The translations under genes were made by a program, and so were the position numbers. Of a stretch of 64,000 bases of DNA, positions 43,243-50,605 are shown piece by piece. The notes under the pieces are model-generated. The model made no database searches. It was given only the letters and a program-made list of their open reading frames with translations, and was not told the origin of the DNA. The DNA is from Chloroflexota bacterium (GTDB lineage Bacteria > Chloroflexota > Dehalococcoidia > UBA2979), in contig QWJG01000001.1 in the NCBI GenBank assembly GCA_009391845.1, positions 14,113 to 78,112 on the forward strand. The letters run 5' to 3'. How positions within the stretch are numbered: the first letter of the stretch is position 1; each line of letters opens with the position of its first letter.

Positions 43243-44997
43243 TCAGACGACGAGCGCGGCGAGCAGCTCCGCGCGGATCGCCCGCACACGCGCGACGACC
43301 TCGTCACGCGGTACCTGCTCGGCTTCCTCGGCGTCCCGACGCTTCAGCTCCACCACGCCCGCCTTCAGATTCCGCGGCGAGACGGTGAGACGAATCGGGA
43401 TGCCGATCAGATCGGCGTCGTTGAACTTGATACCAGGCGACTCGTCCCGATCGTCGAAGAGCACGTCCACGCCCGCGTCTTGGAACTCGGTGTACAGCGT
43501 CTCCGCGTCCGCGCCGACCGCTTCATCGCGCGTCAGACTCAGACCGACCAGGTGCACGTCGTACGGGGCGACCGAGGCCGGCCAGACGATGCCGGCGTCG
43601 TCGTGGTGCTCCTCAACCGCGGCGGCGACGATTCGCTCCACGCCGATGCCGTAACAGCCCATCGTCGGCATCACGTGCTCGCCCGTCTCATCGAGCACGG
43701 TGACGTTGAACGGCAGGGTGTAGGTCATGCCGAGCCGGAAGACGTGCCCCATCTCGATTCCGCGTCGCGAGCGGAGCGGGGCGGTGACACCGTCCGGGCA
43801 GTGCGCGCAGAGGTGGCCTGCCTCGGCAAGCGCGATGTCGTCCACGAGGTCGGCGGTCCAGTCGCGCCCGTAGTTCGTGTTGCGCAGGTGGAAGCCGCTC
43901 TTGTTGGCACCGGCGACGAGGTTGGGCGACCCAAGGATGGAAACGTCCGCGACGATCTTCAGCGCCTGATTCACGCCGATCGGCGATGCGTATCCCGCGA
44001 CCAGGCCGTAGGCGTTGATCTGCGCGTCAGTCATCGCCTCGAGCGCCCGCGCGTCGAGGATGTTCATCAGCTTGACCTCGTTCACGTCGAGGTCCCCACG
44101 GATCACGGCGAAGACAGGGAACGAATCGCCACCGGTACGCGGTTCAGCCATCACGAAGACGGCCTTCGCGGTCTGGCGTGCCTCGACGCCCAGGAACTCG
44201 GCGAGCGCGTCGATCGTCGTGATGCCGGGGGTCGCGACTTCCTCGAGCGGCGACGCGTCGCCCTCGATCGCGGGTGGGCGGACGAAGTCCGCCTTCTCCT
44301 GGTTGGCGGCGTAGCCGCACTCCTCGCAGAGCAGGATCGTGTCCTCGCCGGTGTCGGTGAGGAAGATGAACTCCTGCGATCCCTTGCCGCCGATCGCGCC
44401 GGAATCGGCCTCGACGGCGACGGTCGGAATCCCGCAGCGCGCGAAGATGCGGCGATACGCCTCGAACATCGCGTCGTAGGAGACGTCGAGGCCCGCGTCG
44501 TTCACGTCGAACGAGTAGGCGTCCTTCATTGTGAACTCGCGGACGCGCACCAGGCCGTTGCGCGGGCGCGTCTCGTCGCGGAGCTTCGTCTGGATCTGGT
44601 AGAGCGTGACCGGCAGATCACGGTAGGAGTTGGCGTGATCCTGGAAGAGCTTCGTGATCACCTCTTCGTGCGTCGGCCCCAGCACCATCGCGCGCTCGCG
44701 CTTGTCCTGGAGCTGGAAGAGCACGTCCGCCATCGTCTGCGCGCGGCCGGACTGCTCCCAGATCTCGGCGGGTTGAATCGTCGGCAGCAGCACTTCCTGG
44801 CCGCCGGCGCGATCCATCTCCTCGCGGATGACTTGCTCGATGCGCCGCTTCACCCGGCGACCCAGCGGCATGTACGAGTACACGCCGGCCATGAGCTGAT
44901 CGACGAAGGAGCCCCGCACGAGGAGCTGGTGCGCGATCGTGTCCGCATCCGCGGGCGCTTCGCGCAGGGTGTGTCCGAACTGCCGTGACATTCGCAT
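43243..44997 (-). CDS. proS: Prolyl-tRNA synthetase, bacterial type with editing domain
   Basis: 584 residues. Class II motifs: LLVRGSFVDQLMAGVYSYMPLG, motif 2 around RDETRPRNGLVRVREFTMKDAYSF, and motif 3 GCYGIGVERIVAAAVEEHHDD. The INS editing domain lies between motifs 2 and 3 (about 220-400, VNEVKLMNILDA; ADVSILGSPNLVAGANKSGFH), and a C-terminal anticodon-binding domain follows. Starts MRMSRQF at 44997 or 44991; no strong ribosome site is seen for either. Divergent from the erm-like gene. Confidence 0.95.
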   Translation of the reverse strand: MRMSRQFGHTLREAPADADTIAHQLLVRGSFVDQLMAGVYSYMPLGRRVKRRIEQVIREEMDRAGGQEVLLPTIQPAEIWEQSGRAQTMADVLFQLQDKRERAMVLGPTHEEVITKLFQDHANSYRDLPVTLYQIQTKLRDETRPRNGLVRVREFTMKDAYSFDVNDAGLDVSYDAMFEAYRRIFARCGIPTVAVEADSGAIGGKGSQEFIFLTDTGEDTILLCEECGYAANQEKADFVRPPAIEGDASPLEEVATPGITTIDALAEFLGVEARQTAKAVFVMAEPRTGGDSFPVFAVIRGDLDVNEVKLMNILDARALEAMTDAQINAYGLVAGYASPIGVNQALKIVADVSILGSPNLVAGANKSGFHLRNTNYGRDWTADLVDDIALAEAGHLCAHCPDGVTAPLRSRRGIEMGHVFRLGMTYTLPFNVTVLDETGEHVMPTMGCYGIGVERIVAAAVEEHHDDAGIVWPASVAPYDVHLVGLSLTRDEAVGADAETLYTEFQDAGVDVLFDDRDESPGIKFNDADLIGIPIRLTVSPRNLKAGVVELKRRDAEEAEQVPRDEVVARVRAIRAELLAALVV

Positions 44998-45071
44998 GGC
45001 GGCGAGGATAGGGGTGCGCCGGACCGTGAACAATGCGGCGATACCCACCACACACCCCGAATCACCGGTCA

Positions 45072-45077
45072 TATACT
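45072..45077 (+). promoter_or_regulatory. Candidate -10 element for the rRNA dimethylase gene
   Basis: TATACT, five of six bases of the -10 consensus. Transcription would start near 45084, about 15 bases before an ATG that has its own AGGAG. No good -35 was seen. Confidence 0.4.
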
Positions 45078-45098
45078 GCGCCGAACAGGAGCTGCCCC

Positions 45099-45176
45099 AT
45101 GTGTGTGATGGTCACCCGTGCCCGGGGGACGGCAGCGCGGCCGTCGCGCGGACCTCTCTCAGCACTTCCTTCGTAA
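45099..45176 (+). CDS. Candidate leader peptide overlapping the erm-like start
   Basis: A 25-codon ORF with the best initiation signals of this region: AGGAG at 45087-45091, seven bases before ATG. The peptide begins MCVMVTRARGTA and includes R-A-R, a basic-x-basic pattern like that at which macrolide-stalled ribosomes arrest on some erm leaders (for example MRLR in ErmDL). It overlaps the GTG start of the dimethylase (45118) in another frame. Alternatively this ATG is the true dimethylase start and a base is missing from the sequence. Confidence 0.35.
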   Translation: MCVMVTRARGTAARPSRGPLSALPS

Positions 45177-45939
45177 CCAGGGACTGGTGCGGACGCTGAT
45201 CCGCCAATCCGAGCTGCGCCCCACCGATCTCGTCGTGGAGATCGGTGCTGGCACCGGCGTGCTCACGGCTGCGCTGGCCGCCTTCACCCGCGAGGTCCAT
45301 GCGATCGAGGTCGATCCGTACCTCGTCGCCGGACTGCACGCACGGTTCGCCAGCCAGCGGAACGTGCACGTACGCGGCGAAGACTTCTTCGACGCACGGC
45401 TGCCCGACGCTCCTTATGCGGTCTTCGCCAATGTGCCGTTCAACCGCACCGCCGATGTCGTGCGTCGGCTGACCACCGCTCCGTTGCCACCGGAGGATGC
45501 CTACCTCGTGGTCCAGTTCGAGGCTGCCGCGCGGTTCGCCGGACGCCCGTACGCGCCGGAGTCGGTCGCCTCGTTGTCGCTGCACCCGTGGTGGCACCTG
45601 GAGATCGTGCACTGGTTTCGACGGACGGACTTCTCGCCGCCGCCGGCGGTGGACGCGGTGCTGCTCCACCTCGCGCGGCGACCGCGGCCGCTGATCGCCG
45701 ACGCCGAGCGCCCGGCGTACCTGCGATTCCTCGAGGGCGCATTCGGCGCCGGCGACGTCGCGCGCGGACTGCGTGCGCGGTTCAAACCTCGGGAGGTGCG
45801 CCTGTTCGCTGAACGTCTGCGCTTCGATCCGGGTGGGGCGCCCTCGGAATTGAGTTTCAGGCAGTGGCTTACGCTTTACCGGCAGGGTCGTGGCGAAGCC
45901 GCCGCAGTGGCGCCGTCGCGGCCCCGCGACAACACGTGA
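45118..45939 (+). CDS. rRNA adenine N6-dimethyltransferase, Erm/KsgA family
   Basis: 273 residues. SAM-dependent dimethylase: LSQHFLRNQGLVRTLI, motif I VVEIGAGTGVLT, HAIEVDPYL, GEDFFDA, and motif IV NVPF (family N-[LIV]-P-[YF]). The later part (EDAYLVVQFEAAARFAG; FSPPPAVDAVLLHLARRPRPL) is closer to Erm proteins of actinomycetes than to KsgA as I remember them. Target could be 23S A2058 (macrolide resistance) or 16S A1518/A1519. GTG start at 45118 lacks a visible ribosome site. No other rsmA is in the window. Confidence 0.85.
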   Translation: MPGGRQRGRRADLSQHFLRNQGLVRTLIRQSELRPTDLVVEIGAGTGVLTAALAAFTREVHAIEVDPYLVAGLHARFASQRNVHVRGEDFFDARLPDAPYAVFANVPFNRTADVVRRLTTAPLPPEDAYLVVQFEAAARFAGRPYAPESVASLSLHPWWHLEIVHWFRRTDFSPPPAVDAVLLHLARRPRPLIADAERPAYLRFLEGAFGAGDVARGLRARFKPREVRLFAERLRFDPGGAPSELSFRQWLTLYRQGRGEAAAVAPSRPRDNT

Positions 45940-46021
45940 GGCGGGTGGAGCCCAAAGGTCACATTAACGGGGCGACTTTAGTCACTTGTCGTTTGTGACG
46001 GAGCGTACGAATACTGAGATG

Positions 46022-46050
46022 TCATCGTTGACTCATTTACTCAACGATGA
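46022..46050 (+). promoter_or_regulatory. Inverted-repeat operator in the nirK leader, IscR type-1-like
   Basis: Perfect 10-bp inverted repeat TCATCGTTGA ... TCAACGATGA with a 9-base centre (CTCATTTAC). The whole fits the IscR type-1 operator consensus, as I recall it, at about 21 of 25 positions. It lies 26 bases before the nirK ATG. The arm CGTTGAGTA(A)AT recurs upstream of the Rrf2 regulator gene at 49919. Confidence 0.7.
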
Positions 46051-46076
46051 GCAAAGCATCACGAAAAGAGGAACTA

Positions 46077-47228
46077 ATGACCGTGCTGACAGAGATGCTC
46101 GGACGGCGCCGGCTGATGCAGCGACTCGCGATGGCTGGGGTCGCCTTGCCGCTGGTCGGGGCGGTCGGCTGCACCTCCGACGACACCATCGAGGCGCGCG
46201 ACGCCGCTCAGCGGGCTGTCGTCGACCGCGCGAACGCGACGCCCACCGCGACCAGCGAGGCCGCCAGCGTGGCCCAGGGTGGTGGGTCAACCAGCGCTCC
46301 GATCGTCCAGGACGCAGTGAACCTCGAGTACCTCCCAGTCGCGGAGATGCCCGGACCGATCAACCGTAGCGAGCCGGCTACGGTCCAGGTGTCGCTTGAG
46401 GTCCAGGAGCTCGATGGGAAGCTCGCCGACGGCGTCGGCTACCACTTCTGGACGTTCAACGGCACGATCCCGGGCCCGATGATCCGGGCACGCCAGGGCG
46501 ACGACGTTGAACTGACGCTCACCAACCCGACGGAAAGCACGCTCGCGCACAACATCGACCTGCACGCCGTCACCGGCCCCGGTGGTGGCGCGACCCTGAC
46601 TGGCGTCGCGAAGGGCGAGACCAAGGCCTTCCGCTTCAAGGCGATGCACCCGGGTGTGTACATCTACCACTGCGCTACACCGCCGATCGATCTGCACATC
46701 TCTGCCGGGATGTACGGGCTGATCGTCATCGAACCGCCCGAGGGCCTACCCCCCGTCGACCGCGAGTTCTACGTCTGCCAGGGCGAGATTTACACCTCCG
46801 GCAAGGCCGGGGAGCCGGGCATGCAGCCGTTCGACCTGGAGCGGATGTCGGCGGAGAACCCCAGCTACGTCGTCTTCAACGGCGCCGTTGGTTCGGTCAC
46901 CGGTGACCGCGCACTCAAGGCGAATGTTGGTGAACGGGTCCGCATCTTCTTCGGAGTGGGCGGCCCCAACAAGACCTCCAGCTTCCACGTCATCGGCGAG
47001 ATCTTCGACCGCGCCGCGACCTGGGGCTCGTTCAGCTCAATGGCCGAAAGTGTGCAGACGGTCTCCGTGGCTCCCGGCGGCGCAACGATGGTCGAGTTCG
47101 ACCTGGAGGTGCCTGGCACCTTCCTCCTCGTCGACCACGCGCTGAGCCGATTGCCGAAGGGCGCCGGCGGCCACCTGGTGGTCGAAGGTCCCGAGGCCCC
47201 CGAGATCTTCACCCAGATCGAGGCATAG
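46077..47228 (+). CDS. nirK: Copper-containing nitrite reductase, AniA/NirK type, lipoprotein
   Basis: 383 residues. Reduces nitrite to NO outside the membrane. N-terminal twin-Arg-like start (GRRRLMQRLAMAG) and lipobox LVGAVGC (Cys32) suggest an exported, lipid-anchored protein. Type-1 copper ligands: His158, Cys199, His207, Met212. Type-2 ligands: His163, His198, His354. Catalytic Asp161 (HNIDLH) and His304 (SSFHVIG) are present. The Cys-to-His spacing of 8 matches the AniA group. ATG 46077 has GAGGA six bases upstream; an ATG ten codons earlier lies inside the inverted repeat. Confidence 0.95.
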   Translation: MTVLTEMLGRRRLMQRLAMAGVALPLVGAVGCTSDDTIEARDAAQRAVVDRANATPTATSEAASVAQGGGSTSAPIVQDAVNLEYLPVAEMPGPINRSEPATVQVSLEVQELDGKLADGVGYHFWTFNGTIPGPMIRARQGDDVELTLTNPTESTLAHNIDLHAVTGPGGGATLTGVAKGETKAFRFKAMHPGVYIYHCATPPIDLHISAGMYGLIVIEPPEGLPPVDREFYVCQGEIYTSGKAGEPGMQPFDLERMSAENPSYVVFNGAVGSVTGDRALKANVGERVRIFFGVGGPNKTSSFHVIGEIFDRAATWGSFSSMAESVQTVSVAPGGATMVEFDLEVPGTFLLVDHALSRLPKGAGGHLVVEGPEAPEIFTQIEA

Positions 47229-47261
47229 CGCAGCGATGACAGACCGATAGCCAATGCGATA

Positions 47262-47293
47262 GCGGGCGGGGCGGCCGAGGCCGTCCCACCCGC
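47262..47293 (+). terminator. Long GC-rich hairpin after nirK
   Basis: 15-base arms (GCGGGCGGGGCGGCC with GGCCGTCCCACCCGC, one wobble and one mismatch) close a tiny loop between nirK and the next gene. There is no T-run, so it may slow or separate transcription, or protect the nirK message. Confidence 0.45.
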
Positions 47294-47306
47294 GGGAGGC
47301 GCGTCG

Positions 47307-48098
47307 ATGGGCGCACGCAGAGCGGCAACGAGGCTCATCCAGACGGCCGGCGCGGGAATCGTGCTGGCCGTCGTTGCGCTCGGCTGCGCCGGCGGGACGC
47401 CCGAGGTGACCTCCACCGCGTCGACACCCGCCGCGCTGTGGCTGGCGCAGGCGGATGGATCGATCGTCACCGCTCCGACCGGGGAGGTGCTCGCCTCCGA
47501 CCTGTTCCTCACGCGTCCCGCGAACGGGGGCCGGCAGGTCGCGTACGACGCGAGCCACGAGCGCCTCTGGTACTCCGACGACCACCAGAGCATCCACTCG
47601 ATCGAACTCGCCACCGGCGCGGCCGGACCGGACCTCGGCCCGTTCTCCGATGTCGCCCTGTGGGGCTGCTCGGTCAACGGTCGCGCGCGCACCTTCGCCA
47701 TCGACGAGGACCGCGAACGCCTGCTGGTTTCGGCGCTCGGCGGCGGCCTGCTGGCCTACGACCTCGACACCCTCGAGCTGGCTGGCGCGATTGGCCCGAG
47801 CCAACTCGAGGGGGTGGCGTTCGACTTCCGGCGCCTGACCGTCGATGGCGTTTCGGGCACCCTCTGGTAAAGCACCGCCACCGGCGTACTGCATGAGTTC
47901 GATCTGCGGCGGGAGACGCCCGCCGGCCGGCAGATCGAGTTGCCGGCCACCCCTCGATCGATCGCGATCGATGAGGGCGCCGGCACGCTGCTGGTGATTG
48001 TTGATGAGGGCCTGGTCGCGATCGACCTCAAGACCCTCGCAGCCGGTGCGGGGTCGCCGACCGACGCCGTCGCGCTGACGTGGGTGGCGGGACGCTAG
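47307..48098 (+). pseudogene. Exported lipoprotein, beta-propeller-like, split by an in-frame TAA
   Basis: The first 187 codons begin with a signal and lipobox (LAVVALGCAGG), then repeats like those of beta-propellers (VLASDLFLTRPANGG, LGPFSDVALWGCSVNG, LLAYDLDTLELAG). The frame stops at TAA 47868-47870. The same frame then stays open and protein-like for 75 more codons, with another propeller-type repeat (LHEFDL, SIAIDEGAGTLLVIVDEGLVAIDL) and a stop at 48098. One base change would give a 263-codon gene. GGGAGG precedes the ATG by eight bases. It follows nirK on the same strand. Confidence 0.7.
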
Positions 48099-48159
48099 GC
48101 GCGCCGACCCGGTCTCTGGACGCTAGACGCGATGTCCGGGGTCGCGGAGCGCGAGCGGA

Positions 48160-48615
48160 TCAGCTCTTGCCGCGGAGTTCCTCGAGTTCGGCCTCGAGTT
48201 CACGCATGCGGCGCCGCTGTGCGCGGTCCGACTCAAAGCGCTCGGTGATGTCCTGTGCCAGTGCGAGCGCGCCGATCACCTCGTCGCCCTGGTGGATCAT
48301 CGCGAAGCTCAGCTCCACGTAGATCTCCTCGCCGTCCTTGCGCATCGCCTTCGTCGGCATCGCTTTCCCGGCGTACTTCGTCTCGCCCGCGGCGAGCGCA
48401 CGGTCATAGCCGGTCCAGTGCGCGTCGCGGAACTTCTCCGGGACGATGATGTCCAGACTCTGGCCGATCGCCTCCTCGGCGGTGAAGCCGAAGATCCGCT
48501 CGGCCGCCTCGTTCCAAACCGTCACGGCGCCGTCGGGGCCCGCGAGGATCACGGCATGTGGAGCATGCGCCACGAGGTTCGCGTGGAGCGCCTCGGTGTC
48601 GATTTGGGTGGTCAT
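48160..48615 (-). CDS. PAS-domain sensor protein with C-terminal coiled coil
   Basis: 151 residues: one PAS domain (about 10-125) with PHAVILAGPDGAVTVWNEAA, FGFTAEEAIGQSL, and IGALALAQDITERFE, then a Glu/Arg-rich helix RMRELEAELEELRG. No kinase or output domain, so it probably acts by protein contact. His66 in VPEKFRDAHWTGY lies where FixL-type PAS domains place their heme-binding His; this is an alignment by eye. AAGGA lies nine bases before ATG. Last gene of the rrf2 operon. Confidence 0.85.
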   Translation of the reverse strand: MTTQIDTEALHANLVAHAPHAVILAGPDGAVTVWNEAAERIFGFTAEEAIGQSLDIIVPEKFRDAHWTGYDRALAAGETKYAGKAMPTKAMRKDGEEIYVELSFAMIHQGDEVIGALALAQDITERFESDRAQRRRMRELEAELEELRGKS

Positions 48616-48679
48616 GCAGGTAGTTCCTTTCCGTCCGCCATGCCCGTCCGAATCCGATCGAACGCCCGGCGAATGAATC

Positions 48680-49402
48680 CTAAGCCGGAGTGAGCCGGTA
48701 GCTGCGTTCCAGTTCCCGCAGTCGGCCGATCAGCTCTGAATGACGTTGTACGTGGAAAATGTAGCGTGGCACGTTCTGGCCGGACGCCTGCCCCATGAAG
48801 GGCTCTCCCCAGAAGCTCAGCAGCGCTTCGACCCCGCCGGCTCCGGCGTTCGCGAAGATGACCGAGACCGGCTCGTGCAGACTGCTCCAGTGCGGTTCAA
48901 GGACCTTTTCGGCGCCACTACACCGCGCGAGCTTCGGCAGGACCGCCGTCTCCCAGCGCTGCCGTTCGCCTTCGTCGAGGACGAACTGAATCGAGGTCAC
49001 GCGCGGATTCTCGACCGCCGGACGGAGTAGCACGTCGAACAGCGCCTGCGGTTCGAACATCGAGAGGCAGACGTTGAACCAGCTCATCTCGCCGGTCGCC
49101 TGCTCAGCGAACTGCGCACTGACCTCGCGCAGTCGGGCGGGGCCGATCAGTACCGTATCGGGCGGGGTAACGGCGGCGTGGATGTCGGCGAGGTCCACGA
49201 CGGTCTGCGACAGCATCTCCTCGAGCCGCTCCTCGCGGCTCTCTCGCCGCAGGTCGCGTACGAGGATCAACGCGAGGATGACGAGGACGATCGCCAGCAG
49301 CACACCCTCGTCGGCCACGTGCAGCAGATGAAGAACCAGCGCGATCACGGCGGCGGTGAGGCCGGCGATCGCCTCGACGTCGATCTGGCGGATTCGCTTC
49401 AT
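48680..49402 (-). CDS. Membrane-anchored protein of unknown function
   Basis: 240 residues. Two adjacent hydrophobic helices (about 12-50, LTAAVIALVLHLLHV; VLLAIVLVILALILV) form a hairpin, then a charged juxtamembrane helix (RDLRRESREERLEEMLSQ). A soluble domain of about 165 residues follows, with MSWFNVCLSMFEPQALFDVLL, VTSIQFVLDEGERQRWETAV and ALLSFWGEPFMG. The second half loosely recalls phospholipase-D-like folds but no HKD motif is present. It starts eight bases after the Rrf2 stop, so the two are cotranscribed. Confidence 0.75.
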   Translation of the reverse strand: MKRIRQIDVEAIAGLTAAVIALVLHLLHVADEGVLLAIVLVILALILVRDLRRESREERLEEMLSQTVVDLADIHAAVTPPDTVLIGPARLREVSAQFAEQATGEMSWFNVCLSMFEPQALFDVLLRPAVENPRVTSIQFVLDEGERQRWETAVLPKLARCSGAEKVLEPHWSSLHEPVSVIFANAGAGGVEALLSFWGEPFMGQASGQNVPRYIFHVQRHSELIGRLRELERSYRLTPA

Positions 49403-49410
49403 CGCCGGGC

Positions 49411-49842
49411 TCAGGGCCGCGGGCTCGGAGGGAGCTCCGCTTTGACATCAAGGTCGGCGAACGTGGTCTGGCGTAGCTGCTCCAGCATCGCGCTCTCGGC
49501 GTTGACCCAGGCCTGATGCACGGCGCAGATACCGCCGCTCTGACAGGGCACACCTCGGAGCAGGCAGTCGCGCGACTCGGTCTCGCCCTCGACGGCCTCG
49601 ATCACCTGCAGCATCGTGATGTCGCGCGGGGGACGGGTCAATTGGTATCCACCGTCGGGCCCGGCGGTCGCCCGCAGGACGCCCCCCCGAACGAGGTCAG
49701 CCAGGATGCGTGAGAGGTACTTCGGTGGGATCGACATACGCTCGGCGATCTCGCGCGCCTTGCGGCGCTCACCGTGGCGCGCCGCGACATCGATCACGGC
49801 GCGAATCGCGTAGTCGCCTCGTTTGCCCAGCACCACCTGCAC
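49411..49842 (-). CDS. Rrf2-family [Fe-S] transcriptional regulator (IscR/NsrR-like)
   Basis: 143 residues. Winged helix with VQVVLGKRGDYAIRAVIDVA, REIAERMSIPPKYLSRIL and VLRATAGPDGGYQLTR. Three Cys (93, 100, 106; C-x6-C-x5-C) are placed where IscR and NsrR bind their cluster. The GTG at 49842 has GGAGG five bases upstream. It is the best candidate to bind the nirK operator and a matching half-site in its own upstream region. Whether it senses NO, oxygen or iron cannot be told from sequence. Confidence 0.9.
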   Translation of the reverse strand: MQVVLGKRGDYAIRAVIDVAARHGERRKAREIAERMSIPPKYLSRILADLVRGGVLRATAGPDGGYQLTRPPRDITMLQVIEAVEGETESRDCLLRGVPCQSGGICAVHQAWVNAESAMLEQLRQTTFADLDVKAELPPSPRP

Positions 49843-49918
49843 GCAAACCTCCAAGCGTTCACACGGCTCCGGTCCGAGAGTAGGTGGTCGCTGTGAGAAC
49901 GTCTACCTAATCAGTCGA

Positions 49919-49930
49919 CGTTGAGTAGAT
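49919..49930 (+). promoter_or_regulatory. Rrf2 half-site matching the nirK operator
   Basis: CGTTGAGTAGAT differs by one base from the nirK operator arm (CGTTGAGTAAAT, minus strand 46046-46035), and GTC follows at the same distance. It lies in the divergent space between the Rrf2 gene and the DUF309 gene. Confidence 0.5.
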
Positions 49931-49983
49931 TCGTCGTCATCCTGCCCGGCAGTGTCCCGCCGAATGGCGGTACGCTGCCAGAT

Positions 49984-50466
49984 ATGCGTGAGACGAACTC
50001 CGAGGTACCAGCGCCGCCGAAGCCGGACCGCCCGCGCGACGAACTCGGCCGTCCCCTCCCGCCCGGTTCCGAGAACCGCCTGCACCTCCCCAACTTCGAC
50101 GCGCTCAACGTCGAGCAAAACCACGCCGTCGCGATCGAGTTCTTCAACGCCCGCAACTTCTTCGGCGCGCACGAGGCGTGGGAGACCTGCTGGGCGCTGT
50201 CAAAGGGCACCGAGGAGGAGGAGGTCTTCAAAGGCTTCGCTCAGCTTGGCGCCGGCTACACCCACTGGCTGCGCGGCAACCCACACGGCGTGCAGGCACT
50301 GCTCGGCCGCGCGCTCGAGCGGATCGGCGACCGCGGCTCGCCGTACCGCGGCATCGACGTACGAGCCTTCGAGGCGATCCTCGCCGCCGACATCCGCGCG
50401 ATGGACGGCCTCGCCCGCGGCGAGCAACCGGCGCTCGAGGAACGGCGCGTGCCGGAGGCGGGATAG
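49984..50466 (+). CDS. DUF309-family protein
   Basis: 160 residues. The DUF309 signature is clear: VEQNHAVAIEFFNARNFFGAHEAWETCW (family FNxGxFFxAHExWE), then EVFKGFAQLGAGYTHWLRGN, a helical bundle. Its His-x3-Glu pair suggests metal binding. Function unknown. ATG 49984 is chosen because the family begins near here; the frame runs 21 codons further up into the Rrf2 promoter. Divergent from the Rrf2 gene, so it may share its control. Confidence 0.8.
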   Translation: MRETNSEVPAPPKPDRPRDELGRPLPPGSENRLHLPNFDALNVEQNHAVAIEFFNARNFFGAHEAWETCWALSKGTEEEEVFKGFAQLGAGYTHWLRGNPHGVQALLGRALERIGDRGSPYRGIDVRAFEAILAADIRAMDGLARGEQPALEERRVPEAG

Positions 50467-50605
50467 ATACTTACAGGCCGGCGGAGGTGCGCGCCGGCAG
50501 CGACCTTGGGATTCTTGGCTGGTTGCAGGCCGACGACCCCGAGTTGCCCTCGTGGCTCGCGAGCTGGGGCGAACGTGCGATCGAGGCCAGACCGTTCGCC
50601 GCAGA

